From Alphaproteobacteria bacterium (GTDB lineage: Bacteria > Pseudomonadota > Alphaproteobacteria > Rhizobiales > Xanthobacteraceae): a stretch of DNA of 64,000 nucleotides. The notes beneath the pieces were generated by a model, which saw nothing but the letters and a program-made list of their open reading frames with translations, had not been told where the DNA came from and searched no databases. Made by a program: the position numbers and the translations under genes. Below are positions 1-9,210 of the stretch, piece after piece (position 1 is the stretch's first letter; the number at the start of each line of letters is the position of its first letter). Location of the stretch: the NCBI GenBank assembly GCA_037200445.1, contig JBBCGH010000001.1:5019162-5083161 (forward strand), read 5' to 3'.

Positions 1-4
1 GCTA

Positions 5-67
5 TCCGGGATCCAGTAAACACCGACCGAGCTAAATCGCGCCGACCGCGTTTACTGGATCCCGGGT
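5..67. repeat. Intergenic palindromic repeat, family A copy 1
   Basis: The arms CCAGTAAACAC and GTTTACTGG face each other around a variable core and sit inside an outer CCGGGATC/GATCCCGGG pair. The same inverted arms recur at five other intergenic sites in the window. No coding sequence is involved. It lies downstream of the indolepyruvate oxidoreductase gene. Confidence 0.75.
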
Positions 68-70
68 CTC

Positions 71-110
71 GCCATAGCGCGTCGCTGACGCGCGCAAACG
101 CGCCTATGGC
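71..110. repeat. Intergenic palindromic repeat, family E copy 1
   Basis: The element reads GCCATAGCGCG...CGCGCCTATGGC, so its ends pair. A related element with the shared blocks ATAGCGCGTCG and AAACGCGC lies at 63724-63766, next to the cytochrome P450 end. It is a short non-coding repeat of unknown function. Confidence 0.6.
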
Positions 111-133
111 TCGCCCGGGATGACATCCCCGCC

Positions 134-3100
134 CTACTCCGCGGCCTTGAGCACCGGCGCCTGGCCGGAACGGAACTGCTCGAGCAGCGCCGCCTCGTCG
201 GCCTTGGCGGCAGTGAGATGCCGGGCCTTCACATGACCGAAGCCGCGGATTTTTTCCGGGATGTTCGCAAGCCCGACCGCGATGTGGTGGTTGTCCGGCG
301 TCAGCCTTTCCATGATCTCGCCGAGCAGCGCCTCATAGTCGGCGATCAGCTGGCGCTCCGTCCGGCGCTCCTCCGAATAACCGAAGACGTCGAACGGCGT
401 GCCGCGCAGGACCTTGAGCTTCGCCAGCACCCGAAACGCCGGCAGCATCCACGGGCCGAACGTCATCTTCTTCGCGACACCCGTCACCGGGTCCTTCTTC
501 GCAAGCAGCGGCGGCGCGAGGTGGAACTTGAGCGTGAGATTGTCGCCCGCGACCTCGTTCTTGACCTGGGCGAGGAATGACGGCTCGGCGTAGAGCCGCG
601 CCACCTCGTACTCGTCCTTGTAGGCCATCAGCTTGAACAAATAGCGCGCGACCGCGTCGGCGAGGCCGGTCTTGCCCGGCGCCTTCGCGGCTTCGGCGGC
701 CTTCACCTGATCGGTGAGCTTCTCGTAGCGGGCCGCGTAGTCGGCGTTCTGGTACGCGGTGAGGAATTCGACGCGCCGCGCCACCATCTCGTCATACGAT
801 TGTGACAGCCGCCGCGCGTCGCTCGCCGCCCCCGGCGCAGGCTTGATCAACGCCTCGACCGACGCCGCATCGAATGCGGCGCGGCGCCCGAACTGGAACG
901 CTGCCAGGTTCATCGGCACCGCTTCGCCGTTGAGCTCGATCGCCTTCTCGATCGATTCCGCCGAGAGCGGCAACGCACCGAGCTGATAGGCGTAACCGAC
1001 CATGAAGATGTTCGCGCCGATCGAGTTGCCGAGCAGCGCGGTGGCAAGCCGCGTCGCATCGACGAAGTTGGTCTTCTCCGCGCCCGCCGCGGTGCGAATC
1101 GCGCGCTTCAGACGCTCGGTCGGCAGCGAGAAGTCGGCGTTGCGGGTGAAGTCGCCCGGAAGGATCTCGGCGGTGTTGATCACCATCGTGGTGCCGCCGA
1201 GCTTTGCGGTCGACAGGATTTTCTTGTTGCCGACCACGACCATGTCGCCGCCGAGCACAAGGTCGCATTCGCCGGCAGCGACGCGGATCGCGTGAATGTC
1301 CTCCGGCTTCCTGGCGATGCGGATGTGGCTGTAGACCGCGCCGCCCTTCTGGGCGAGGCCGGCCTGATCGATGATGCCGACGCCCTTGCCCTCGAGATGC
1401 GCCGCCATGCCGAGCACGCCGCCGATGGTGACGATGCCGGTGCCGCCGATGCCGGTCACGATGATCGAATAGGTCTCCGCGATCTCAGGGTGAGCAGGCT
1501 CGGGCAGCGCCGGAAGATCAGCCGGCGCATCGACACCCTTGCCGCGCTTGAGCTTCGCGCCCTCGACGGTGACGAAGGACGGGCAGAAACCCTTCAGGCA
1601 GGAGTAATCCTTGTTGCACGACGACTGGTCGATGGTGCGCTTGCGGCCCCATTCGGTCTCGAGCGGCTGCACCGACACGCAGTTCGACTGCACGCCGCAG
1701 TCGCCGCAGCCCTCGCAGACGAGCTCGTTGATGACGACGCGCTTGTCCGGATCGGGGAACTGGCCGCGCTTGCGGCGGCGCCGCTTCTCGGCCGCGCAGG
1801 TCTGGTCGTAGATCAGCACCGTGAGACCGGGCACGTCCGCGAGGCCCGTCTGCACCGCCATCAGGTCGTCGCGATGATGGATCGTGATGCCGGGCGGCCA
1901 GTCGGTATTCTTCGGATATTTCCATGGCTCGTCGGTGACGACGACGATCTTCTTCGCGCCCTCGGCCGCGACCTGGCGCGCGATGATCGGCACCGTGAGC
2001 CCGCCGTCGTTGCGCTGGCCCCCGGTCATCGCGACCGCATCGTTGAACAGGATCTTGTAGGTGACGTTCACGCCCGCCGCCGCCGAGGCGCGGATCGCCA
2101 GATAGCCGGAGTGATTGTAGGTGCCGTCGCCGAGATTCTGGAACACATGGCGGCGCTTCGAAAACGGCGCCTCGCCGATCCAGTTCGCGCCCTCGCCGCC
2201 CATGTGAGTCCAGCCCAGCGTGTTGCGATCCATCCACTGCGACATGAAATGGCAGCCGATGCCCGCATAGGCGCGCATGCCCTGCGGCACCACAGTCGAC
2301 GAGTTGTGCGGGCAGCCCGAACAGAAGTACGGCGTGCGCGCCGACACGTCGGTCATGGCGGCGACCGCGCTCTGCGCCTGCTTCAGCCGCGATACCTTGT
2401 TGGCGATCTCCTCGACATGCCCGCGGCGCAGCACGCGCTCGCCGACCGCGATCGCAATGTCATGCGGATCGAGCGCTCCCTTCACGGGAAAGAGCCAATC
2501 TTCCTTTTCGTCGCGCTTGCCGATCACCACCGGCTGGTTCGCGGTGCCGTACAGCTCCTCACGCACCTGCACTTCGATCAGCGAGCGCTTCTCCTCGACC
2601 ACGATGATGAGGTCGAGTCCCCTGGCGAAGTCGCGCAACTCCGCACGCGAAATCGGCCACGGGCAGCCGATCTTGAACAACCGGATGCCGAGGTCGTTGC
2701 ACTTCACCTCGTCGACGCCGAGCTGATCGAACGCCTGGCGCACGTCGAGATAGCTCTTGCCGACCGTGACGATGCCGATCTTCGCATTCGGCCCGCCCGA
2801 CGTGATGATGCGGTTGAGCTTGTTCGCCTTGACGAAGGCCAGCATCGCGTCGCGCTTGTAGTCGTGCAGGCGCGCTTCCATGTCGAGAATGCCGTCGACC
2901 AGGCGGATGTTGAGCCCGCCCGGCGGCATCTTGAACGCGTCGTCGCCCGGAATGACGATCTTCAGGCTGTCGAGCCCGGCTTCGACCACGCCGGTCGATT
3001 CCACGGTCTCATGCATGCACTTCAGCGCGACCCACGAGCCGCAAAAGCGCGACATTGCCCAGCCGTAGAGCGCGTAGTCGACGAACTCCTGCACGCCCGC

Positions 3101-3619
3101 CGGGTTCAGGATCGGGATCATCACGTCGACGAAGTGGAACTCGGACTGGTGTGCGGTGGTGGAGGATTCCGCCGTGTGGTCGTCGCCCATCAGGGCGAGC
3201 ACGCCGCCGTTCTTGGAGGAGCCGGCGAAATTGGCATGGCGGAACACGTCCCCGGTACGGTCGACGCCCGGGCCCTTGCCGTACCACATGCCGAACACGC
3301 CATCGTATTTGCCTTCGCCGCGCAGTTCCGCCTGCTGCGTGCCCCAGATGGCGGTTGCGGCAAGGTCCTCGTTCAGGCCGGTCTGAAACAGAACGTTGTG
3401 ACGATCGAGCGCAGCCTTGGCCCGCATGAACTGCTGGTCGAGCCCTCCAAGCGGCGAGCCGCGGTAGCCGGTGACGTAGCCGGCGGTGTTGAGGCCCGCG
3501 AGGCGGTCGCGTTCCTGCTGCATCAGGGTCGCGCGGATCAGCGCCTGATAGCCGGTGACGAACACGCGGCCCTGGGAAAGGTCGTATTTGTCGTCGAGAG
3601 TGACGTTCTTCAGCGTCAT
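134..3619 (-). CDS. Indolepyruvate ferredoxin oxidoreductase, fused alpha/beta type
   Basis: The 1161-residue protein belongs to the large fused 2-oxoacid:ferredoxin oxidoreductases, which oxidatively decarboxylate aryl pyruvates (indolepyruvate, phenylpyruvate) to acyl-CoA with TPP and Fe-S clusters. In order it has an IorA-like TPP-binding region (about residues 1-620, with GYRGSPLGGLDQ near the start and GDGTYNHSG in the TPP fold), a cysteine-rich cluster-binding stretch (CEGCGDCG...C...CLKGFCPSF, about 645-710), an IorB-like gamma domain starting at GIGGTGIVTIGGVL, and the C-terminal DUF6537 region. The start at 3619 is preferred over an in-frame one 48 bases upstream because GGAG lies six bases before its ATG. 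It is monocistronic. The family call is secure; the substrate is inferred from the family. Confidence 0.93.
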   Translation of the reverse strand: MTLKNVTLDDKYDLSQGRVFVTGYQALIRATLMQQERDRLAGLNTAGYVTGYRGSPLGGLDQQFMRAKAALDRHNVLFQTGLNEDLAATAIWGTQQAELRGEGKYDGVFGMWYGKGPGVDRTGDVFRHANFAGSSKNGGVLALMGDDHTAESSTTAHQSEFHFVDVMIPILNPAGVQEFVDYALYGWAMSRFCGSWVALKCMHETVESTGVVEAGLDSLKIVIPGDDAFKMPPGGLNIRLVDGILDMEARLHDYKRDAMLAFVKANKLNRIITSGGPNAKIGIVTVGKSYLDVRQAFDQLGVDEVKCNDLGIRLFKIGCPWPISRAELRDFARGLDLIIVVEEKRSLIEVQVREELYGTANQPVVIGKRDEKEDWLFPVKGALDPHDIAIAVGERVLRRGHVEEIANKVSRLKQAQSAVAAMTDVSARTPYFCSGCPHNSSTVVPQGMRAYAGIGCHFMSQWMDRNTLGWTHMGGEGANWIGEAPFSKRRHVFQNLGDGTYNHSGYLAIRASAAAGVNVTYKILFNDAVAMTGGQRNDGGLTVPIIARQVAAEGAKKIVVVTDEPWKYPKNTDWPPGITIHHRDDLMAVQTGLADVPGLTVLIYDQTCAAEKRRRRKRGQFPDPDKRVVINELVCEGCGDCGVQSNCVSVQPLETEWGRKRTIDQSSCNKDYSCLKGFCPSFVTVEGAKLKRGKGVDAPADLPALPEPAHPEIAETYSIIVTGIGGTGIVTIGGVLGMAAHLEGKGVGIIDQAGLAQKGGAVYSHIRIARKPEDIHAIRVAAGECDLVLGGDMVVVGNKKILSTAKLGGTTMVINTAEILPGDFTRNADFSLPTERLKRAIRTAAGAEKTNFVDATRLATALLGNSIGANIFMVGYAYQLGALPLSAESIEKAIELNGEAVPMNLAAFQFGRRAAFDAASVEALIKPAPGAASDARRLSQSYDEMVARRVEFLTAYQNADYAARYEKLTDQVKAAEAAKAPGKTGLADAVARYLFKLMAYKDEYEVARLYAEPSFLAQVKNEVAGDNLTLKFHLAPPLLAKKDPVTGVAKKMTFGPWMLPAFRVLAKLKVLRGTPFDVFGYSEERRTERQLIADYEALLGEIMERLTPDNHHIAVGLANIPEKIRGFGHVKARHLTAAKADEAALLEQFRSGQAPVLKAAE

Positions 3620-3836
3620 TGGGTCTCCGAGCGGCGGCTGGCGGGGCGGGCTTCCGGCCGGGGGCACGCCTCAAGGGATAACGCGGCTGACGCCAATCTA
3701 GGCGGCGAGTCGCAAGAATAAAAGCGGCAGCAGGACTGTCATTTCAACTTTGGAGCGTCGTTTCGTCGGGTGTGCGGCGAATACAAGGAAATTGCGGGAA
3801 CGGGCGCGGCCCCGAAATTTGGCGCAACGCAGCAAC

Positions 3837-4466
3837 TCAAGCCTTCGCGCTCGGTCTCGCCGACACCGCCGCATACCAGCGGCGCAGATTCGCGCATTCG
3901 TCCGGCACCGTGATCTTGGTCCAGCCGGCCAAATCGATCAGCACCATCGTCGAGATATCCGCAATGGTGTAGCGGCTGCCCGCGACGAATTCGCGCTCCG
4001 CGAGCCGTGCATCCATGGCTTGAAAGAAATGTCCCAGGCGCGCCCGGCCACGCTCCGCGAGTTCCGGGATCTGCGCATAGTTGTGCGGGCCGGGCAGCGC
4101 CCGGTCCTTGAGGCCCTTGGCGACATTACGAAGCGAATCCATCGCAGCGAAGAAACCGTCCCGCTCGATTCCGCGATTGAGCGCGGTCACCACCGCGCGC
4201 TCCTGCGCCGTGCTGCCGATCAGCACGGGCTCCGGATGGAGCTCTTCGAGATAGCCGCAGATCGCGACCGCGTCCGCGATCACGGTGCCATCGTCGAGCG
4301 CGAGGGCGGGCACAGTGCAGTCCGGATTGATCGCGCGGAACGCGGCCGTGAACTGCTCGCCGTTGCGCAGGTCGACCTGCACGGTGTCCAGCGCGATCCC
4401 TTTCTCGGCCGCGAAAATGCGCACCCGGCGCGGGCTCGGTGCGGTGGTGCAGTCGTAGAATTTCAT
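3837..4466 (-). CDS. Glutathione S-transferase family protein
   Basis: This 209-residue soluble protein has the two-domain GST layout. The N-terminal thioredoxin-like half starts MKFYDCTTAPSPRRVRIF and carries the cis-Pro motif TVPAL (about residues 51-55), with the glutathione-contacting DAVAICGYLE after it. The C-terminal half is helical and ends with a typical YTIADISTMVLIDLAGW helix (N-cap box). Length is normal. It is the last gene of a minus-strand run after the TRAP transporter and an SDR enzyme, separated from the SDR by a palindromic repeat, so co-transcription is uncertain. The GST may detoxify or isomerise a substrate imported by the TRAP system; that is inference. Confidence 0.9.
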   Translation of the reverse strand: MKFYDCTTAPSPRRVRIFAAEKGIALDTVQVDLRNGEQFTAAFRAINPDCTVPALALDDGTVIADAVAICGYLEELHPEPVLIGSTAQERAVVTALNRGIERDGFFAAMDSLRNVAKGLKDRALPGPHNYAQIPELAERGRARLGHFFQAMDARLAEREFVAGSRYTIADISTMVLIDLAGWTKITVPDECANLRRWYAAVSARPSAKA

Positions 4467-4479
4467 GATTTTCCTTTGC

Positions 4480-4547
4480 GCATGATCTTGTCCGAAAACC
4501 GGTGCCCATCCCGGACCACGTCCGGGATATGCTTTTCGGGATCATGC
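4480..4547. repeat. Intergenic palindromic repeat, family C copy 1
   Basis: The element is bounded by GCATGATC and GATCATGC, and contains TCCGAAAACCGGTGCCC and an internal ATCCCGGA/TCCGGGAT hairpin. Related copies lie at 9148-9196 and 60801-60871. All three share a TCCGAAAACCGGT core (as CCGGTTTTCGGA in some orientations) and ATGATC-like ends. Confidence 0.75.
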
Positions 4548-4550
4548 GGC

Positions 4551-5324
4551 TCAAGCTCCCGACAGTCCCACACTCTGTCCGCCGTCAATCACGACCGTGG
4601 TCCCGGCCATGAAGCGCCCGGCATCCGAGACGAGCAGCAGCAGCACGCCATCGAGATCGCCCAACTGGCCAATCCGGCCGGCCGGGATGCTGCGCGTCAG
4701 CGCGGCGTTGTCCTTGAGATACTCTTCGTTGATCTCGGTGGCGAAGAAGCCGGGCGCGATGGCGTTGACGCGCACGCCGCGGAACGACAGCTCGAGCGCC
4801 AGCGCCCGGGTGAGCTGCACCACGCCCGCCTTGGCGACCGAGTAGGCGGCGACGCCCTTCGAGACGCTGAAGCCGAGGATCGACGCGATGTTGACGATCG
4901 CGCCCTGCTTCTTGGCCGCGATCATGCGCCGCGCAGCCTCCTGCGCCCAGTAGTGTACCGCATCGAGATTGGTGCCGAGCACGCGCCGCCAGGTTTCCTC
5001 GGGCATCTCATGGACACGGTCAGCGTGTCCGACGCCGGCATTGTTGATCAGGATGGTGACGGTGCCGAACGCCTTCTCGGCGGCATCGAACGCGTGCGCC
5101 ATCGCGGCGCGATCGAGTACGTCGGCTTCCACGACGGCCGCCCGTCCGCCCGCGGCGTCGATCTTCTTCTTCAGTTCATTGAGGCGCTCGATCCGGCGCG
5201 CCACGAGCACGACCTTCGCGCCATTCTCGGCAAGTGTTTGCGCAAAATGCGCGCCGAGTCCGCTCGACGCGCCGGTGACCAGCGCAACGCGGCCGGAGAT
5301 ATCGAAAAGTTGCGAGGCCTTCAT
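4551..5324 (-). CDS. SDR family NAD(P)-dependent oxidoreductase
   Basis: The 257-residue protein is a classical short-chain dehydrogenase. The dinucleotide-binding motif TGASSGLG lies near residue 15, NNAG near the middle, and the catalytic Ser and YSVAKAG (Tyr-x3-Lys) follow NIASILG. The start at 5324 is chosen because GAGGAG lies six bases upstream; the frame extends 48 bases further without a comparable site. It starts 10 bases after the TRAP large permease ends, so it probably belongs to the same transcript. The substrate, probably an alcohol or 3-hydroxyacyl compound, cannot be told from sequence. Confidence 0.92.
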   Translation of the reverse strand: MKASQLFDISGRVALVTGASSGLGAHFAQTLAENGAKVVLVARRIERLNELKKKIDAAGGRAAVVEADVLDRAAMAHAFDAAEKAFGTVTILINNAGVGHADRVHEMPEETWRRVLGTNLDAVHYWAQEAARRMIAAKKQGAIVNIASILGFSVSKGVAAYSVAKAGVVQLTRALALELSFRGVRVNAIAPGFFATEINEEYLKDNAALTRSIPAGRIGQLGDLDGVLLLLVSDAGRFMAGTTVVIDGGQSVGLSGA

Positions 5325-5334
5325 GGCATGCTCC

Positions 5335-6876
5335 TCACGAGCCATACAACAGATGCGGCAACGCGGTCGCAAGCCCCGGCGCGAACCAGAGCACGATCAG
5401 CATCGCAAGCTGGATCAGCACGAACGGGATGATCCCGACATAGATGTGCCGAGTGGTGATCTCGGGCGGCGCGACGCCGCGCAGGAAGAACAGCGTCGGC
5501 CCGAGCGGCGGGTGCATGTAGGAGGTCTGCAGGTTTACCGCCATCATGATACCGAGCCAGATTGGATCGACGCCCGGCATCTGCAGCAGCGGCGGTGCGA
5601 CGATCGGGATCACCACGAAGATGATCTCGAAAGCGTCCATCACGAAGCCGAGCAGGAACATGGCGATCATCACTGTCAGGATCGCGCCGGCCGCGCCGCC
5701 CGGTAGATTGCCCAGCGCGCGATGCACCATGTCGTCGCCGCCGAGCCCGCGGAATACGAGGCTGAACAGCGTCGCGCCGATCAGGATGGTGAAGATCATC
5801 GACGTGGTCTGGGCGGTCTTCACGATGGTCGGCACCAGATAGCCGGCGCGGTGCACGGCGCGCAGTGCCGCGAGAAGGCCGAGCGCGAGCGCCATCATCA
5901 CGATCAGCGCAAGCGCAAAGCCGGGCCCGTCGCGAAGGTCGAGGAGCGTGCGTAAGACCATCAGCGCGGCGAAGGCGCCGAGGCATAGCGCGGCGGACCC
6001 TTGCGCACGCTCGCGGCGCAAGGCAGCGAGCAGCACCGCGCCGACCGCGCCCACGGCGGCGGCTTCGGTCGGGGTCGCCAGCCCGATCAGGATCGAGCCG
6101 AGCACCACGATGATCAGCAGCACCGGCGCGACGAGTGCCTTCAGCACCCGCGCGAACGCTCCCTCCCCCGGCGCGCTCTCGCGGATTGGCGGCACGGCGG
6201 CGGGGCGGCAAATGGCAACCGCGACGATGAAGGCGAGGTAGAGTGCGACTAGCGTCAGCCCTGGCACGATCGCGCCGGCGAACAGGTCGCTGACCGAAAC
6301 GGAGTCCGGCGCAAAATTGCCCTTGGCGAGCTGTGCGGCTTGATAAGAATTGTTCAGCTGATCGCCAAGCAGCACCAGCACGGTCGCGGGCGGCATGATC
6401 TGCGCGAGCGTCGCGGTGGCCGCCACCGTGCCAGCGGCAAGGCGCCGGTCGTAGCCGTGGCGCAGCATGGTCGGCAGCGTGATCAGCGCGATGGTGACCA
6501 CCGTCGCACCCACCACGCCCTTGGCGGCTGCGAGCAGCACGCCGACGAGCACGACGGAGATGCCGAGGCCGCCCGGCAACGAGCCGAACAGGCGGCCCAT
6601 GGTTTCCAAGAGGTCCTCGGCGATGCGCGAACGCTCCAGCATCACGCCCATGAAAATGAACAGCGGGATGGCGAGCAGCACCGTGTTGGTCATCACGCCG
6701 AACATGCGCTGCGGCAGCGCGTGCAGGAGTCCGATGTCCATTGCGCCGAGGAGATGCGCGAGGAGCGCGAAGGCAAACGACACGCCGCCGAGCGTGAGCG
6801 CGACCGGGTAGCCGGCGAACAGCAGCGCGCAGACGGCGACGACCATCAGGATGGCGAAGAGTTCAGGGAGAAGCAT
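5335..6876 (-). CDS. TRAP transporter large permease (DctM family)
   Basis: The 513-residue integral membrane protein is the ion-coupled translocation subunit of a tripartite ATP-independent periplasmic transporter. It begins with the typical LFAGYPVALTLGGVSFAF segment and has at least twelve hydrophobic helices. It is longer than the usual roughly 430-residue DctM because of an extra hydrophobic stretch after residue 300, as in some aromatic or dicarboxylate TRAP permeases. Its ATG shares one base with the TGA stop of the small permease (TGATG), indicating coupled translation. No DctP-type binding protein is encoded next to it. Confidence 0.95.
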   Translation of the reverse strand: MLLPELFAILMVVAVCALLFAGYPVALTLGGVSFAFALLAHLLGAMDIGLLHALPQRMFGVMTNTVLLAIPLFIFMGVMLERSRIAEDLLETMGRLFGSLPGGLGISVVLVGVLLAAAKGVVGATVVTIALITLPTMLRHGYDRRLAAGTVAATATLAQIMPPATVLVLLGDQLNNSYQAAQLAKGNFAPDSVSVSDLFAGAIVPGLTLVALYLAFIVAVAICRPAAVPPIRESAPGEGAFARVLKALVAPVLLIIVVLGSILIGLATPTEAAAVGAVGAVLLAALRRERAQGSAALCLGAFAALMVLRTLLDLRDGPGFALALIVMMALALGLLAALRAVHRAGYLVPTIVKTAQTTSMIFTILIGATLFSLVFRGLGGDDMVHRALGNLPGGAAGAILTVMIAMFLLGFVMDAFEIIFVVIPIVAPPLLQMPGVDPIWLGIMMAVNLQTSYMHPPLGPTLFFLRGVAPPEITTRHIYVGIIPFVLIQLAMLIVLWFAPGLATALPHLLYGS

Positions 6877-7424
6877 CAGGCGGCAGCTCTCGCGGTGCGC
6901 TTGCGGCCAATGCGCAGCATCGTCAGCATTGCGATCGACTTGATCGCCTGCGAGACACCCTGCAACGCCAGCAGTAGCGCGAATACCGGGATCAACGTCT
7001 TGAGCAGGAACACGAGCGGGAGGCCGCTGGTCTCGCGCGAGCGCTCAAGGATCGCCCAGGAGCGCGTCACATAGGGCAGCGAGAACCACAGGATCGCGAA
7101 CGCAAATGGCAGCAGCAGCAACAGCGCGCCCAGCAGATCGACCCACGCCTTCGCACGCGGCGACGCATCCGCGTAGAACACGTCGACCCGTACATGCCCG
7201 CCTTCTTTCAGCGTCCAGGTGGCAGCCAGGAGGAACAGCGCCGCGTGCGCGTACAGGATCGACTCCTGCAACCAGATCGAGCCTAAGCCCAGCACATAGC
7301 GCAGCAGCACAACCGCGAACCCAATCAGCACGATGGCAAGCGCGCACCACGACGCCGCGCGGCCGATGGCCGTGTTGATGCGGTCGATGACGGCTGCCAC
7401 CCGGATGATTTGCCCGGCGCTCAT
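6876..7424 (-). CDS. TRAP transporter small permease (DctQ family)
   Basis: The 182-residue protein has four predicted membrane helices, with the DctQ features of an Arg-containing second helix (RYVLGLGSIWLQE) and a charged loop with HVRVDVFYADASPRAKAWVDLLG. It is the first gene of the minus-strand TRAP operon and overlaps the large permease by one base. Its start codon lies only 31 bases from the divergent nitrile hydratase alpha gene, so the two promoters must overlap each other or extend into the neighbouring coding regions. Confidence 0.93.
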   Translation of the reverse strand: MSAGQIIRVAAVIDRINTAIGRAASWCALAIVLIGFAVVLLRYVLGLGSIWLQESILYAHAALFLLAATWTLKEGGHVRVDVFYADASPRAKAWVDLLGALLLLLPFAFAILWFSLPYVTRSWAILERSRETSGLPLVFLLKTLIPVFALLLALQGVSQAIKSIAMLTMLRIGRKRTARAAA

Positions 7425-7455
7425 TGCTATATACTAACCCAAAACGAGGTTCCGC

Positions 7456-8103
7456 ATGGCGCACGATCACGACGACCACGACCATCATCACGACCATGAC
7501 CATGACCACGGCTCGGAATTGTCCGAGATGCAGATCCGCGTGCGCGCGCTGGAATCGATCCTGACCGAGAAGGGTTACGTCGATCCGCCGGCGCTCGACG
7601 CCATCATCGAGGCCTATGAGACCAAGATCGGCCCGCACAACGGCGCGCGCGTCGTCGCCAAGGCCTGGTCCGATCCGGCGTTCAAGAAGGCGCTGCTGGA
7701 AGACGCCACCAAGGCAGTCAGCACGCTCGGGCATGTCAGCCGCACCGGCGATCATCTGGTGGCGGTCGAGAACACAGCCTCGCGCCACAACATGGTCGTG
7801 TGCACGCTCTGCTCCTGCTACCCGTGGGAAATGCTCGGGCTGCCGCCGGTCTGGTACAAGGCCGCGCCCTATCGCTCGCGCGCCGTGAAGGACCCGCGCG
7901 GCGTGCTCGCCGACCTGGGCCTCACGTTGCCGAAGGATACCGAAATCCGCGTGTGGGATTCGACCGCGGAGACGCGCTTCCTCGTGCTGCCGATGCGTCC
8001 GAAGGGCACCGAAGGCTGGAGCGAGGAGCAGCTCGCTGAGCTGGTGACGCGCGACTCGATGATCGGCACGGGCTTCCCCAAGACTCCGGGCGCCCCGTCA
8101 TGA
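7456..8103 (+). CDS. nthA: Nitrile hydratase, alpha subunit (cobalt type)
   Basis: The alpha subunit of nitrile hydratase converts nitriles to amides. The metal-claw motif C116-T-L-C119-S-C121 is visible; Thr between the first two cysteines is the established signature of the cobalt, not iron, class. Two of these cysteines are normally oxidised to sulfinic and sulfenic acids. At 215 residues the length is normal. Residues 3-18 are almost entirely His and Asp, a possible metal-gathering tail. The gene overlaps nthB by four bases (ATGA) and is the first of a three-gene operon with nthB and the accessory gene. Confidence 0.97.
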   Translation: MAHDHDDHDHHHDHDHDHGSELSEMQIRVRALESILTEKGYVDPPALDAIIEAYETKIGPHNGARVVAKAWSDPAFKKALLEDATKAVSTLGHVSRTGDHLVAVENTASRHNMVVCTLCSCYPWEMLGLPPVWYKAAPYRSRAVKDPRGVLADLGLTLPKDTEIRVWDSTAETRFLVLPMRPKGTEGWSEEQLAELVTRDSMIGTGFPKTPGAPS

Positions 8104-8759
8104 ACGGCGTCCACGACATGGGCGGCATGGACGGGTTCGGCAAGGTCGAGATCGAGCCGAACGAGCCGGTGTTCCACGAGAAATGGGAAGGCCGGGTGAT
8201 GGCGCTGGTGCGTGCCATGGGCGCGGCCGGCGCGTTCAACATCGACACGTCGCGATTCCATCGCGAGGCGCTGCCGCCGCACGTCTATCTGTCGAGTTCC
8301 TATTACAAGAAATGGCTGCTTGGGCTGACCAGCAATCTCGTCGCGAAAGGTTTCATCAGCCGAAGCGAAGTCGAGACCGGCCATGCGATCGAGCCCGCGA
8401 AGCCGCTGAAACGCGGCAGGCTGGCGCTTGATCAGGTCTCTCGCGTGATGACGCGCGGCACTTTCACGCGCGACGCGCAGGCACCGGCAAAGTTCAAGAT
8501 CGGCGACCGCGTGCGCTGCCGGAATATCAATCCCGTCACTCACACACGCCTGCCGCGCTATGTGCGCGGGCACGTGGGCGTGATCGAGCTCAATCACGGC
8601 CCGCAGGTGTTTCCGGATTCGGCGGCGACGGACCGGGGCGACGATCCACAGTGGCTCTACACGGTGGTGTTCGATGCCCGCGAGCTGTGGGGCGCTGACG
8701 CCGACCCGACCGTGAAGGTCTCGATCGACGCGTTCGAGCCATATCTGGAGCCCGCCTGA
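8100..8759 (+). CDS. nthB: Nitrile hydratase, beta subunit
   Basis: At 219 residues this is the partner of the alpha subunit in the heterodimeric hydratase. It begins [19 protein letters not shown], the conserved beta-subunit N terminus that wraps over the active site, and ends with the SH3-like barrel ([33 protein letters not shown]...), which is also the domain shared with cobalt-insertion activators. It overlaps nthA by four bases and the accessory gene by one (TGATG), so the three are translated as a unit. Confidence 0.97.
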   Translation: MNGVHDMGGMDGFGKVEIEPNEPVFHEKWEGRVMALVRAMGAAGAFNIDTSRFHREALPPHVYLSSSYYKKWLLGLTSNLVAKGFISRSEVETGHAIEPAKPLKRGRLALDQVSRVMTRGTFTRDAQAPAKFKIGDRVRCRNINPVTHTRLPRYVRGHVGVIELNHGPQVFPDSAATDRGDDPQWLYTVVFDARELWGADADPTVKVSIDAFEPYLEPA

Positions 8760-9139
8760 TGGATGCAGCAGCGGCACAGCGCGCCGCGCGAGAGGTTCCC
8801 AGCATCCCGCGCGATGCGGACGGCCCGGTCTTCCGCGAACCGTGGGAAGCGCAGGCCTTCGCGATGGCGCTCGCGCTGCACGAGCGCGGCCTGTTCAAGT
8901 GGCCCGAGTGGGCGGCGGCGCTTGCCGCCGAGATCGAGCGCGCGCAGGCGGCAGGAGATCCCGACACCGGCGAGACCTACTATCGTCACTGGCTCAATGC
9001 GCTGGAGCGCCTCGTCGCCGAGAAGGGCGTCACCGACGCCACGACCCTTGCACGCTACCAGCATGCCTGGGATCATGCGGCCGACCGCACGCCGCACGGT
9101 GAGCCGATCGAGATCCAGCCTTCAGATTTTCACGACTGA
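8759..9139 (+). CDS. Nitrile hydratase accessory (activator-type) protein
   Basis: This 126-residue protein resembles the N-terminal, non-barrel part of nitrile hydratase beta subunits (VFREPWEAQAFAMALALHERGLFKWPEWAAALAAEI, then YYRHWLNALERLVAEKGV). Small proteins of this kind in nitrile hydratase operons help deliver cobalt to the alpha subunit and exchange it into the enzyme. It follows nthB with a one-base overlap. The family is clear; the metal-delivery role is taken from characterised homologues. Confidence 0.9.
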   Translation: MDAAAAQRAAREVPSIPRDADGPVFREPWEAQAFAMALALHERGLFKWPEWAAALAAEIERAQAAGDPDTGETYYRHWLNALERLVAEKGVTDATTLARYQHAWDHAADRTPHGEPIEIQPSDFHD

Positions 9140-9147
9140 CAACTCGT

Positions 9148-9196
9148 GCGTGATCCCCGAAAAGTGGATACCGGTTTTCGGATCAAGGATCACGCA
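9148..9196. repeat. Intergenic palindromic repeat, family C copy 2
   Basis: The element runs from GCGTGATCCCCGAAAAG to CCGGTTTTCGGATC and GGATCACGC, with inverted ends. It separates the nitrile hydratase operon from the metallo-hydrolase gene and could act as a 3'-end hairpin, though no T-tract follows. Confidence 0.7.
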
Positions 9197-9210
9197 CAAA
9201 GGATAAAAGC

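Noticed and set aside
1292-3721. A long plus-strand open frame (about 800 codons) antisense to the indolepyruvate oxidoreductase
   Set aside because: It is the reverse-frame shadow of a strongly coding high-GC gene; composition is Arg/Ala/His-rich with no fold motifs.
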